A stretch of 40,693 nucleotides of DNA, taken from positions 1 to 40,693 of IMG/VR virus record IMGVR_UViG_3300031552_000011. One strand, written 5' to 3'. Both the position numbers and the translations under genes were made by a program. Each line of letters starts with the position of its first letter. Position 1 is the first letter of the stretch. Under the pieces are notes generated by a model, which saw only the letters and a list, made by a program, of their open reading frames with translations, did not search any database and had not been told where the DNA came from. Below, one piece after another: positions 25,201-33,195 of this stretch. Source of the stretch: a virus.

Positions 25201-25594
25201 CGTAGTGTTTCTTCAGCTTCTCCGCTACAATGATGGCGTCTGCCAAAGTTGACACCTCTCGAGTCAGTACCCACTCCTGTACTTGCTCGAAAGCTTCTTG
25301 GCAAATCTCTCGCGGCCTACCAGGAGGAAGGTCTTCCATGAGGTAGTGGGCGAACATCCCAAAGATGTTGAACTCCTGCATCGGGTCTAAAGAAACACCC
25401 GAACCCTTGAACCCGTTGAGCGAGGCAAACTGTACGCTCAGACCTCCAGGTCCACCAGGCTGACCAAGAATGCTGGCAATGAGAAGGCAGTCACAACCAC
25501 CAATCCCTTGTTTGATCACTTCACTCTTCGGAATGCCCTCCGGGTGACAGTCTGCGTTGTACGTGATTCTGTACTTCTGCTCTTCGTCTGCCAT
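25184..25594 (-). CDS. Unknown protein
   Basis: A 136-residue protein with AGGA upstream. It has a Cys-x-Cys (CDCLL) next to Gly-rich turns and helices in the C-terminal half. No family recognised. It is part of the run of small accessory genes between the NADAR gene and the tRNA. Confidence 0.65.
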   Translation of the reverse strand: MADEEQKYRITYNADCHPEGIPKSEVIKQGIGGCDCLLIASILGQPGGPGGLSVQFASLNGFKGSGVSLDPMQEFNIFGMFAHYLMEDLPPGRPREICQEAFEQVQEWVLTREVSTLADAIIVAEKLKKHYDGTGN

Positions 25595-25602
25595 CGCTGA
25601 TC

Positions 25603-26061
25603 CTATTTCTTTCTCTCAGCAGCAAGCTGAGTGCGCACCGCCATCAAGATTTTTCCGAGCTCGTTGCGCCCCCGACCGCCGGGCCCAGTCTTACCAGTTC
25701 CCCAGAAGGTATCCCAGTACGCGTCTTCCTCGAGTGTCCTTCTCTCGGTCAAAAGAAGCTTGTCTCCCAACTCTGGGTTGCTCAGGAACTTTGCTTTCAC
25801 CAAGTCGAGCATGATGCCCAGCTTCACGTGCTCCCAATCCTTACGCAAAGGACAATCGCGTCCTAGCCGCTTGGCAATCCCAGGCGCCTTCGCTGTGCGA
25901 ATCTTCTCCGCCCACGGTCCCTTAAACTCAACCTTCGCTGCCTGGAAAGCGTGCTCTACCGTCAGCCACGTCTTTCCATTGTACTCAAAAGGAGCGTAGT
26001 GAAAGTTGGATAGCCAACCGTACTCGTCGCGCCCAGAAATGAAATGTATGGTGTTCGACAT
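25603..26061 (-). CDS. NADAR-family protein (YbiA-like)
   Basis: A 152-residue full-length NADAR domain. Diagnostic segments are YGWLSNFHYAPFEYNGKTW, TVEHAFQAAK, GRDCPLRKDW, KFLSNPELGDKLLLT, DTFWGTGKTGPGGRGRNELG and a final LM-VR-L helix. Family members are N-glycosidases acting on riboflavin precursors or ADP-ribosylated targets; some are reported to reverse guanine ADP-ribosylation by DarT1-type toxins. A phage copy could protect phage DNA or act on NAD-derived products of host defence. Strong AAGGAATAG ribosome site. Confidence 0.88.
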   Translation of the reverse strand: MSNTIHFISGRDEYGWLSNFHYAPFEYNGKTWLTVEHAFQAAKVEFKGPWAEKIRTAKAPGIAKRLGRDCPLRKDWEHVKLGIMLDLVKAKFLSNPELGDKLLLTERRTLEEDAYWDTFWGTGKTGPGGRGRNELGKILMAVRTQLAAERKK

Positions 26062-26062
26062 G

Positions 26063-26431
26063 CTATTCCTTTTCGGAGAGATCTTTTTCGTGGAAGAGAT
26101 CTACAAAGTGTTCACGCTGATCCCACACGTACCTAGCAGTTCCCTTACGGAAATCAGCGATGACACCTTCGCAGTGGTCCCGCGCACAGTTTTCACGTAG
26201 AGGCTGAATGCGGCTCCTGTCACAATCTGCTATCTGTACTACTCTTGTCTTGCCGTTATGACCGTGGATGGCTATTACTTCATCGACGCTTGTATAAAAC
26301 GCCACCGATGTGTGGTCGGTCAACCAGGTGAGTGCGCACCAGCCGTTGTCGAAAATGACGCCTTGAGCAACAGTACCTGTTCCGCTGACGCCCGATTCAT
26401 CCTCGGTACGACGAAGTTCAAAGAGTCGCAT
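26063..26431 (-). CDS. Unknown protein
   Basis: A 122-residue protein with GGAG upstream, starting one base before the NADAR reading frame begins downstream. It contains three Cys and several His in the second half. It may be co-translated with NADAR. Function unknown. Confidence 0.65.
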   Translation of the reverse strand: MRLFELRRTEDESGVSGTGTVAQGVIFDNGWCALTWLTDHTSVAFYTSVDEVIAIHGHNGKTRVVQIADCDRSRIQPLRENCARDHCEGVIADFRKGTARYVWDQREHFVDLFHEKDLSEKE

Positions 26432-26442
26432 TCTGTTCTCCG

Positions 26443-26643
26443 TTAACTCAACGCATCTGGTGGGAAAGCACGTACACCAGGTACTGGCTCATCCATCTCA
26501 GTGCAAAGACGCTTCTCTGGTTCAATCAAACACCAAAAAACGTTCCCATTCTCGTCTTCAGTACACACCTGAATGGTCTCACCAGCAGCGATGGCTTCCT
26601 CAACGGCTACTTCCCATGGCTCTTTTTGCGAACTATTTTCCAT
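26443..26643 (-). CDS. Small acidic protein
   Basis: Sixty-six residues, Glu-rich, pI clearly acidic. Its start overlaps the previous gene by 11 bases. Small acidic early proteins are common among phage inhibitors of host factors, but this is only a possibility here. Confidence 0.55.
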   Translation of the reverse strand: MENSSQKEPWEVAVEEAIAAGETIQVCTEDENGNVFWCLIEPEKRLCTEMDEPVPGVRAFPPDALS

Positions 26644-27064
26644 AGGTCACACTGCGTCCACAAGCACAGGTAATCCCAGTTGAGTACCATTCATGAGGAG
26701 GAGGTGTGTACTCTATCTCGTGTGTACGCCCGCACTCGCAAGAGAGCGTGCATACGATGCTACTGTGATCCATTGCTAAGCACATAGCGAGACTTTCCTC
26801 GTCCATGTCTGGATAGTGTAGCGCATAGTATTCTTCAGGAGATTCTCCTAAATAGATGTCCTTAACATAGTACCACTTCGTGGCATCGTCCCAAAGACCT
26901 AGTGACTTGCGCTCCTCAACCCAAGCCTCGGTTTGCATTTGCCAACCAAGACACCCGTCTTCTCCACAAGCACAAGCAATGACGACAAAGGAGTTCTCAA
27001 TGAGAGCCTCCATGGACATATTAGACTTGGCTGCGTAGTTCTTTGCGAATTCTTCAGGGTACAT
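26633..27064 (-). CDS. Cys-rich unknown protein
   Basis: A 143-residue protein. Cys pairs (CACGEDGC, CTLSCECGR, CACGR) suggest one or two zinc-binding modules, with an alpha-helical middle. Its ATG overlaps the stop of the preceding gene. Function unknown. Confidence 0.65.
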   Translation of the reverse strand: MYPEEFAKNYAAKSNMSMEALIENSFVVIACACGEDGCLGWQMQTEAWVEERKSLGLWDDATKWYYVKDIYLGESPEEYYALHYPDMDEESLAMCLAMDHSSIVCTLSCECGRTHEIEYTPPPHEWYSTGITCACGRSVTYGK

Positions 27065-27309
27065 CAGTCACCTTGGAAGAGCACATCCCTTTTGATGTTG
27101 TAGAGATTGAGCAGCCCCTGAACGAACTGCTCATCGTTGTCGTAACGCATGAACGCTTGATGTGCATCCGCCATGACGTAGCGGCGCCCGCACCGCTTAC
27201 AACGAATGAACTTCACACCGTGCTGGATAGTTCCACGAAAAACGTAGATGTCCCAGTCGGGTAGGCGGTGAAAGTAGGAACACCACAACTCTCCTAGATA
27301 GTCAAACAT
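27064..27309 (-). CDS. Small protein with CxxC zinc knuckle
   Basis: Eighty-one residues from the ATG at 27309 (AGGA upstream); a longer in-frame start would overlap the gene on its right. It contains one CKRC knuckle (FIRCKRCGRRYV) in the middle and a helical C-terminus. Function unknown. Confidence 0.6.
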   Translation of the reverse strand: MFDYLGELWCSYFHRLPDWDIYVFRGTIQHGVKFIRCKRCGRRYVMADAHQAFMRYDNDEQFVQGLLNLYNIKRDVLFQGD

Positions 27310-27310
27310 C

Positions 27311-27490
27311 TTAGAATCCTGCTGGATATTCAAACATGTCTTCGTGCCAAACGCAAGTTTTGCAGTCAGTGTTTCCGTCAATCCCTGGACACTCGTACGT
27401 GCTACATCTTCCTCTTGCCATCATTCCCACCTCTGGGTAGAGGTAGCAGTCGTACACGTAGTCTGGGCACGTCCACTCGTTACCTAACAT
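27311..27490 (-). CDS. Small Cys-rich protein
   Basis: Fifty-nine residues from the ATG at 27490, three bases after the preceding stop; a GTG at 27526 in the same frame is an alternative start with a longer overlap. Six Cys occur in 45 residues, including CSTYECPG and CKTC, suggesting metal binding or disulfides. Function unknown. Confidence 0.55.
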   Translation of the reverse strand: MLGNEWTCPDYVYDCYLYPEVGMMARGRCSTYECPGIDGNTDCKTCVWHEDMFEYPAGF

Positions 27491-27492
27491 GG

Positions 27493-27864
27493 CTACTTTT
27501 TTCCATGAACTACTGCTTTTATCCACCGTTGTGCTACAGCATGCGCACCGTGGATGATAGCGTTAGGAAGCTCCTCTTCTACAACGTACGTTACATTGTT
27601 ATCATCAGCCCACTCACGTTTTATCGCTTTGGCTGTCTCGTTCCAATCGGTGGTTGGGACACCGAAAAGCTCGCCAATCTGGACTTCTGGGAGCTCGAGG
27701 ATGTGGTCGAAAGCGGGGTCACCTGGAGAGTAGAAACCCAAGTTGACGCCGGGGCCTTCGTCACAGTAGACGCAACCGGTGTAAATTTGGAGCGTGTACC
27801 AGCCACCGTTCGGTCCTGGGAACCTAAAATCTCCAAAGCCATCGCAACAACCACAAGCACCCAT
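27493..27864 (-). CDS. Unknown protein with N-terminal Cys cluster
   Basis: A 123-residue protein. The ATG at 27864 overlaps the previous stop (TAATG). The N-terminus has CGCC and later CVYC, a likely zinc site, then helices. Function unknown. Confidence 0.6.
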   Translation of the reverse strand: MGACGCCDGFGDFRFPGPNGGWYTLQIYTGCVYCDEGPGVNLGFYSPGDPAFDHILELPEVQIGELFGVPTTDWNETAKAIKREWADDNNVTYVVEEELPNAIIHGAHAVAQRWIKAVVHGKK

Positions 27865-28208
27865 TAGTCTTCCCACTCATTAAGAACGTCTTGCAGATAG
27901 CGCGCCTGGTTCACCTGGTCTGCTGTAAACGCGTAACATTTGGCTTCTATGCGCGACTGATCAGCGTAGCAGATGAACCTCTGCAGAAGTGTAGGGAGAC
28001 CGTTGAACAGCTGCTCCAAGCGCTCCTTGTTCGAACATGGAATGACAAAACCAGCAGCGGTAGTTACAGCACCGCCATGTAGCTCGCATTGGAAAGTAAC
28101 TGTGTCAAACGCCATCACTCGTGGAATGGGCTTGTTGTTCTCGTCTACCATAGTGATGCCGTGGCAGAGCGAGCTCACCCCAGTTTTGTCGTTCACACTG
28201 ATAATCAT
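27864..28208 (-). CDS. Unknown protein
   Basis: A 114-residue protein, beta-rich in the first half, helical in the second, four Cys. Its start overlaps the end of the upstream gene by four bases (ATGA type). Function unknown. Confidence 0.6.
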   Translation of the reverse strand: MIISVNDKTGVSSLCHGITMVDENNKPIPRVMAFDTVTFQCELHGGAVTTAAGFVIPCSNKERLEQLFNGLPTLLQRFICYADQSRIEAKCYAFTADQVNQARYLQDVLNEWED

Positions 28209-28618
28209 GGCTTGCAGTCCTCCGTGACAGTCCCATTTGTGGTGATAGTGATTTTCTCGCCCTCATCTATCCACCAATCGCTGCTAGCAGAGACCCATTT
28301 CTTTGCCCACTGCCTCAGCGCGGCCTCGAGCTCTTTTTGTGCTTCCTTGAGATCACCTTCGAGCTCGAACATGTATTCGTCACCACTACCGTGCGTGTCA
28401 TCGAAAGACTCACTGGCTTGGTACACCAAGTCGTCAGCAGGTAGTATGTAGTTTACGAAGTCTTCCCCTGTTAACTCCATTATCTCGTTAATGGTGATGT
28501 CCACCTCTTCGTCGTCGCCCAGATACCCCTGCGCGTCTTTCAAAGCGAGCTCGTAGCTGTCGAAGGGGCCGTGAGCTTGACCACCACCCCATTTCATCCA
28601 ACCGTACTGCTTGCTCAT
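28205..28618 (-). CDS. Unknown acidic protein
   Basis: A 137-residue acidic protein with GGGGG upstream of the ATG. It begins with an aromatic/Gly segment, followed by charged helices. No family recognised. Confidence 0.6.
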   Translation of the reverse strand: MSKQYGWMKWGGGQAHGPFDSYELALKDAQGYLGDDEEVDITINEIMELTGEDFVNYILPADDLVYQASESFDDTHGSGDEYMFELEGDLKEAQKELEAALRQWAKKWVSASSDWWIDEGEKITITTNGTVTEDCKP

Positions 28619-28632
28619 CGCGACCCCCTATT

Positions 28633-28932
28633 CTACGCTTGATTCCATTTCGTGGTGGCTTTCGCACAGTTGATGTCTCGGCACAGGTAAGTTGCGAAAG
28701 CAGCAGCATCATGCAACCAGAAGCCCTCACCTTCTGGCTCGTTATCATGCAGGTTGCTCGCAAACTCCTTGTCCTGCCAATTCTCACCACCTAGCTCCTG
28801 TAGAACGAAGGCAAGACGTGCGCCTTCTTTTCCACAGTGAGCACACTCGACTTCTTCCGGAAAGGGAGCCTGCCAACTGTTCTCACATCCTTTGGTACCG
28901 TATTCCAGTGGGTGTCCTTTTGTAGTATCCAT
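28633..28932 (-). CDS. Small unknown protein
   Basis: Ninety-nine residues with a GGAGGATAGAAA ribosome site nearly identical to that of the candidate capsid gene. A CAHCG knuckle lies near residue 30 and another Cys pair near the C-terminus. It starts 19 nt after tRNA-Leu(CAA) ends. Function unknown. Confidence 0.6.
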   Translation of the reverse strand: MDTTKGHPLEYGTKGCENSWQAPFPEEVECAHCGKEGARLAFVLQELGGENWQDKEFASNLHDNEPEGEGFWLHDAAAFATYLCRDINCAKATTKWNQA

Positions 28933-28951
28933 TTCTATCCTCCAGGGTTGA

Positions 28952-29036
28952 TGCCGGGCCCGGGACTTGAACCCGGAAGGAGCAAAGCTCCAAAGGATTT
29001 TGAGTCCTTCGCGTGAACCAATTTCGCCAGCCCGGC
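28952..29036 (-). tRNA. tRNA-Leu (anticodon CAA)
   Basis: 85 nt, class II. Acceptor GCCGGGC/GCCCGGC with discriminator A, anticodon loop CTCAAAA in stem AAGGA/TCCTT, long variable arm, T-arm CCGGGTTCAAGTCCCGG. It reads UUG. No promoter is seen immediately upstream; it lies directly after the stop of the gene at 29038, so it is probably cut out of that mRNA. Confidence 0.95.
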
Positions 29037-29037
29037 G

Positions 29038-29325
29038 TTAACGATGCATCCGGGTTCCTCTCGGAATGACCATCCCAATGGTCCGCACGTGCGTGTCTTT
29101 CAGCGTCCAAAAGTGCTTACAAGAAGAGCACGCTGCCGTTGGGATTGTTGCTTCACCTTCTTTCTGTTGCCCATTTGCCTGGTACCTGAAAGAAATGTCT
29201 GCGCGCTCGCGCGACCAACGTCCACATTCAGGGCAAGTATATCGGTACCGCCAACGTACTACAAAGTAAATCAGCAGACCAAGAACAGGAATAACGAGAG
29301 GAAGTATCTCAAGTAGTAGTTCCAT
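29038..29325 (-). CDS. Membrane-anchored zinc-ribbon protein
   Basis: Ninety-five residues. One transmembrane helix at about 4-23 is followed by a basic stretch and a zinc ribbon (CPECG and CSSCK). Topology suggests the ribbon faces the cytoplasm. The ribosome site AGGTGGAGG is strong but 16 nt from the ATG. Function unknown. Confidence 0.65.
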   Translation of the reverse strand: MELLLEILPLVIPVLGLLIYFVVRWRYRYTCPECGRWSRERADISFRYQANGQQKEGEATIPTAACSSCKHFWTLKDTHVRTIGMVIPRGTRMHR

Positions 29326-29368
29326 CGTAATATATAGCCTCCACCTATCATTTTACAAGATGGAAGCA

Positions 29369-29749
29369 CTATTGAGGGAAGTCCTTACACTCAGCTAACT
29401 TCTCTTGAAGCTCGAAGAAATCCTTAGGCGATCCCAGCGCCTCCCAGCATTGACGAAAAATGTCGGGAGGCACGGGGCCAACTTCTCGTGGATCTCTGTA
29501 CGCTACAACAGTGACTTTGAGACCGAGAGCTCGCGCCAACCTGACAAGAGTTTTCAGAGTTAGATTACTGGGCCTGTTGAACAGCTGAGAAATTCGTCCC
29601 TCTGTCCTGTTCAGTGTTGCCGCAAGGTCCTTCTGTTGGACGTTGCCATCGTCCATTTTTGTTTCAAGCTGACCAATAAAATCAGCAGCTACAGCGTACT
29701 CAAACGCTTCTGTGCTTTCAGATGTCCAGTGCTTGAAATCATCAGGCAT
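29369..29749 (-). CDS. XRE-type HTH protein (antitoxin-like)
   Basis: A 126-residue protein. QKDLAATLNRTEGRISQLFN (about residues 39-58) is a Cro/C1-type HTH, followed by the usual LTLKTLVRLARALG helix and a C-terminal VTVVAY strand, as in HigA/antitoxin-like regulators. No toxin gene is adjacent. GGGAG precedes the ATG, and it lies 20 nt after tRNA-Leu(UAG), so it could share the tRNA promoter. A phage transcription regulator is the likeliest role. Confidence 0.75.
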   Translation of the reverse strand: MPDDFKHWTSESTEAFEYAVAADFIGQLETKMDDGNVQQKDLAATLNRTEGRISQLFNRPSNLTLKTLVRLARALGLKVTVVAYRDPREVGPVPPDIFRQCWEALGSPKDFFELQEKLAECKDFPQ

Positions 29750-29768
29750 ATGTATTCTCCCGTCTATA

Positions 29769-29852
29769 TACTGGCGGAGAGACTCGAACTCTCACGGGAT
29801 TTCTCCCACTGGGACCTAAACCCAGCGCGTATCGCCATTTCGCCACGCCAGC
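29769..29852 (-). tRNA. tRNA-Leu (anticodon UAG)
   Basis: 84 nt, class II. Acceptor GCTGGCG/CGCCAGT with discriminator A, anticodon loop TTTAGGT in stem CTGGG/CCCAG, T-arm GAGAGTTCGAGTCTCTC. It reads CUA and other CUN codons. A sigma70 promoter lies at 29897-29869. Confidence 0.95.
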
Positions 29853-29868
29853 AAAAACAATACGATGT

Positions 29869-29897
29869 AATGTATTTAATCGGGAGGAAAATGTCAA
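29869..29897 (-). promoter_or_regulatory. Sigma70 promoter of tRNA-Leu(UAG)
   Basis: Perfect TTGACA (29897-29892), 17-nt spacer, TACATT (29874-29869), directly after the terminator of the preceding operon and about 17 nt before the tRNA 5' end. Confidence 0.65.
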
Positions 29898-29901
29898 GGG
29901 G

Positions 29902-29937
29902 AAAAGCCCGGTGGGGAAGAGCTCCCCACCGGGGCTA
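29902..29937 (-). terminator. Intrinsic terminator of the Ro60-like/ARPP-1 operon
   Basis: On the minus strand CCCGGTGGGGA pairs perfectly with TCCCCACCGGG across a GCTCT loop and is followed by CTTTTCC. It lies within 5 nt of the ARPP-1-like stop codon. Confidence 0.85.
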
Positions 29938-29941
29938 GAAG

Positions 29942-30970
29942 TTAGATATCGAAGCGCTTGGACAGCTTCCAGCCCTTGCGCTCGTCCCAACCATCCGACA
30001 CGACCATCGATGCGTACAGCACCTGGCCCGACGTCTGATCAGTAGCAACCTGGCCGAAGAACTGATCGTTGCGGATCGTCACGATGTCCGCTCGAGCATG
30101 TCCAGCACGCTGCTCCTGGTCCTCCTGGAACTGGTCGTCCAGCAACTGGCGTACCTGGCGCCGTGCCAGCTCTTCCTGCTCTGCCTCCACATGCTCAAGC
30201 GCAGAGCACAGGTCATCGAGGTTAGACAGATCCTGCACCTTCAACGGCACGCGCGTCTTCAGCACCGTCTCTGTCTTCTGCGCCTGACGCGATGCAGCAA
30301 TGGCAGCAGACCCGTAGCACACACGTACCAGCGGCTCCCAAACACTCCGCCAGTACTCAGTAGACGGAGCTCGTTCGCAGCCTACCACGTCGCCGTTAAT
30401 CAGGATGATCGCGCCTACCTGATTCTCGACCGTCTCGAACTCCGCGATGAACTGGTCCAGCTGACGCTCGTATCCCTGAATGTAGGTCACGAGGTTTCTG
30501 CTGTCGCCCAGACCAGAGCTCGTGTTGTAGGAACCAATCGAGTTCCACAGCTTGCTGTAGTTGCGCGCCTTCCGGTTCTCCAGCGCAGGCTTGCGCAGCG
30601 CTAGTGGAAGGATGAGCATCTTGTGCTCACCACGGCTGATCATGCCAGCCTGGTTCGCCTGAATGCACATGGCGTTCTCCCAGCTCTGCTGACGCTTCGC
30701 CGGAACAATGCCTGCCGTCGACATGGCGTGGTCCTGGGCAGCCTGCTTTACGATGTAGCCTACATGCGACGGGAGCAGCACAGGCTTATCCGCCGGGTTC
30801 GTGAAATTCATCGTGCCATAGGTACTGGTACCAACACGCACGATATCAGGAGTGGCGAACCGGTCATCCTGCATGGACTGCTCCATGGTCAACGGGATGA
30901 TCTGCATTGCGCCCACCGTCTGAATCCGGCCTACCTCACAGCCGCGAAGGATTTCTCTGATCGTCAACAT
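29942..30970 (-). CDS. ARPP-1-domain-like protein
   Basis: A 342-residue protein with a perfect AGGAGGTG ribosome site, 11 nt after the Ro60-like gene. The N-terminal half (IIPLTMEQSM; MNFTNPADKPVLLPSHVGYI; AQDHAMSTAGIVPA; SWENAMCIQ; LPLALRKPALENRK) follows the layout I recall for the ARPP-1 domain, a family described from neighbourhoods of ADP-ribosylglycohydrolase, rhodanese-phosphatase and RNA-repair genes. The C-terminal half has a long charged coiled coil (about 240-290). A function in RNA or ADP-ribose handling with the Ro60-like partner is inferred. A generic phage protein is the alternative. Confidence 0.5.
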   Translation of the reverse strand: MLTIREILRGCEVGRIQTVGAMQIIPLTMEQSMQDDRFATPDIVRVGTSTYGTMNFTNPADKPVLLPSHVGYIVKQAAQDHAMSTAGIVPAKRQQSWENAMCIQANQAGMISRGEHKMLILPLALRKPALENRKARNYSKLWNSIGSYNTSSGLGDSRNLVTYIQGYERQLDQFIAEFETVENQVGAIILINGDVVGCERAPSTEYWRSVWEPLVRVCYGSAAIAASRQAQKTETVLKTRVPLKVQDLSNLDDLCSALEHVEAEQEELARRQVRQLLDDQFQEDQEQRAGHARADIVTIRNDQFFGQVATDQTSGQVLYASMVVSDGWDERKGWKLSKRFDI

Positions 30971-30981
30971 TTTTTCACCTC

Positions 30982-33099
30982 CTATCGACGCAGCTGCTCA
31001 GCCGCCTGGCGACCGAGATCTGTGTGCAGAATGTAGTCGTTACCGCTCATCTGAACCAACCCACGACGCTGCAAAGCGGTTACCGTATTCGGTGCAGCAA
31101 TTCCACGGTAGCGGACGTTGGCACCTTCTCTAGGTGCTCTGGTGTACAGGTCCACCAAAGCCGACTTCATCGTAGAAGTCAGATCCTTGAGCACCTTTTC
31201 TACCTTCTTGCCGTTCTTTCCTGCGCCGAGAGCACGCTCCCGCGTCGCTGCCGCGAGAGGCTGCTTTCCGCTGATCGCTGCCCTTGCAGCAGTACGACCA
31301 CGCTGCAGCAGCACCTTCAGCCCCGCCAGCGGATCGTGCTCGAGCGCCTCGCGCAGCATGATGGTCGCGAGGGCCCGTGCATCCTGCACCGCCAACGTAG
31401 GCACCAAGTCTGGAGCCAGACGACGCACGGAAGCAGTCTCTGCAGCGGCTACCGGGTTCAGGTGGTAGATCGGCGTCGAAACGCCAACCTTCCGAAGTGC
31501 CCGAACAACCTCTGCGAAACGGCCAGCCGGGGTGTTGTCGTAACCATCGCTGATTACGAAAACAGAGCTCGGCCCGTGATCACGAACAGCCTGCACCAGC
31601 GGGAGCGCCAGTGACGTATCGCCAGCCGGGCGCACCAAGCGTCGACCACGATCATTGCCACCCACGATAATCCGCTTTGCACCGCCAGCTACCAGCATAT
31701 CACTGATAGCCAGAGCCGCAGCCATCGGACGCAGCTTCTGAGTCTTCTCGTCACCGAGCATGGAACCAGAAGCGTCCACCAACACCACAGCACCCTCACA
31801 GCTTACCGGGAACGACGTGGCTGCCTGTGCAGCCTTCTCGTCCAACGCAGCAGTGATGCGAGCGTCCATACCACGCTCGTAGGCGTAAATGTACAGCTTG
31901 ACCGCGTCGTAGTGCGTCGGGTCGAAATCGACCGTCGTACCAGCCTTCTCCACGCGCCGCTGGTGCTTGATCTTCTGGCCGTCCGTGAACGCACCCGTCT
32001 TCGCCGTCAAACGCAAAACGTCGTCGTGCGTCTTCGTCGGGTGGTACTTGGACCGAATGCCCTCCAGTACCTCTGGCGGCAGATTACGTCCAGCCGCCAG
32101 ATCATCCCGAGCAGCTACGAACGCACGCAGCAACGGAGTGGTCCAACGCCCCTTGGTAGCACCCAGCACGAACGCAATGCACTCCTGAACGTCATCCTTC
32201 TGATCCTCCACGTACGCCCATACATGCTCCTCCAGGATGCTACGCTCCTTCTGCGTCCAAGCACGCTTTCGGCAAATGGAGCCGATAACGCTGGCCATCC
32301 GCTTGCCCCAGGCGTGCTGCAGTGCCAGCTTCAGCTTACGCCGGTACTTGACACTCCACCACGGCAGCTTGTCCGAGCCAAGCAACGAGCACAGGATGAC
32401 CCGGCGTGTACGGCTGTTGTTGCAGCCAGACTCACGGAGCATCGCAAACAGCTGGAACATACGAGGAGTCGTGATACTGGTCGCCAGCGCACGAATTACC
32501 TCGCGTTCCATCTGAAGCTCGTGGTCGGACGGCTCACCCACTCCCGGCCACTCGAGCAGCATCCAGGAGGCGATCTTCCGCGCGTTATCTGTCAATCCCG
32601 ACAGGCACACCAGCAGGCTGTACGTCTGACGGTCCATCCCGAAAAGGGTGGCGTGCGCCAGGCGCTCCGCACGCAGCTGGTCCTCCTTCGTGTTGTAGTG
32701 CGTCGCGCGGCCCATGCCAGTCGTGGCGATGTCCAGGAAGCTGGTTACGACACGGCCCACGATGCGCTTCTGCCGGTCGTTGAGATCGGCAATGGCGTCC
32801 CCACGAAGCAGTCGCTTGGCGAGCCCGTGCACCTCAGGGATGCCGTACTGCTCACAGTACACCTTGTTGCTCGTTGCGACGTCACGGATGCGCTTGGCCT
32901 CGGCCTGGTCGGCTACGATATAACCGTCCAGGATCCGACCATCCGGCCCGGCGACCGCCTTCAAACCAGGCTCGACAGAGAGGCCTAGTTGCAGTCCCAG
33001 CTTGGCACCATTGTCATTGCTGTCCATGAACAGCACGTGTGATGTGGTTCGCGTAGCGAGCTCACGACGCAGATCGGTAGTGCTCAATCCCTTTCGCAT
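30982..33099 (-). CDS. Ro60/TROVE-like RNA-binding protein with vWA domain
   Basis: A 705-residue protein from the ATG at 33099 (GGAGGT upstream). Residues about 60-430 are helical repeats. A segment PTHYDAVKLYIYAYERG and an ALD helix then lead into a vWA domain with a complete MIDAS: DASGSM (442-447), T495 in GDTSLAL, and D518 in ISDGYDN. A HEAT-like ring closed by a vWA domain is the architecture of Ro60/Rsr, which binds Y RNAs and the 3' ends of misfolded RNAs. The C-terminal 130 residues are an extra basic, winged-helix-like extension. The five-RNA array just upstream strongly supports the Ro60 reading. Some mycobacteriophages are known to encode Ro homologues. A MoxR-associated vWA protein is the alternative. 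Confidence 0.65.
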   Translation of the reverse strand: MRKGLSTTDLRRELATRTTSHVLFMDSNDNGAKLGLQLGLSVEPGLKAVAGPDGRILDGYIVADQAEAKRIRDVATSNKVYCEQYGIPEVHGLAKRLLRGDAIADLNDRQKRIVGRVVTSFLDIATTGMGRATHYNTKEDQLRAERLAHATLFGMDRQTYSLLVCLSGLTDNARKIASWMLLEWPGVGEPSDHELQMEREVIRALATSITTPRMFQLFAMLRESGCNNSRTRRVILCSLLGSDKLPWWSVKYRRKLKLALQHAWGKRMASVIGSICRKRAWTQKERSILEEHVWAYVEDQKDDVQECIAFVLGATKGRWTTPLLRAFVAARDDLAAGRNLPPEVLEGIRSKYHPTKTHDDVLRLTAKTGAFTDGQKIKHQRRVEKAGTTVDFDPTHYDAVKLYIYAYERGMDARITAALDEKAAQAATSFPVSCEGAVVLVDASGSMLGDEKTQKLRPMAAALAISDMLVAGGAKRIIVGGNDRGRRLVRPAGDTSLALPLVQAVRDHGPSSVFVISDGYDNTPAGRFAEVVRALRKVGVSTPIYHLNPVAAAETASVRRLAPDLVPTLAVQDARALATIMLREALEHDPLAGLKVLLQRGRTAARAAISGKQPLAAATRERALGAGKNGKKVEKVLKDLTSTMKSALVDLYTRAPREGANVRYRGIAAPNTVTALQRRGLVQMSGNDYILHTDLGRQAAEQLRR

Positions 33100-33139
33100 G
33101 GCCGGTACCTCCGTTTCTCTGCGGACGCAGAGCAGACAA

Positions 33140-33173
33140 TAAAAAAGGGTCCACACGTTGTCATGAGGACCCT
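33140..33173 (-). terminator. Intrinsic terminator closing the small-RNA array
   Basis: AGGGTCC pairs with GGACCCT across a 14-nt loop, followed by a run of six T (minus strand). It lies between the fifth RNA and the Ro60-like ATG. No promoter is seen between it and the ATG, so Ro60-like mRNA probably arises by read-through. A second hairpin (CTCTGC-GTCC-GCAGAG, about 33117-33132) follows just before the ribosome site. Confidence 0.75.
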
Positions 33174-33195
33174 CCGCCTATTCGGCGTAAAATTG

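Noticed and set aside
31912-32988. Plus-strand open frame of about 360 codons opposite the Ro60-like gene
   Set aside because: It is a shadow of the vWA/helical-repeat gene, has no family signature, and would be the only rightward gene.
33100-33156. Upstream start for the Ro60-like gene
   Set aside because: It would overlap the terminator tail and hairpin. The ATG at 33099 has a GGAGGT ribosome site at proper distance.
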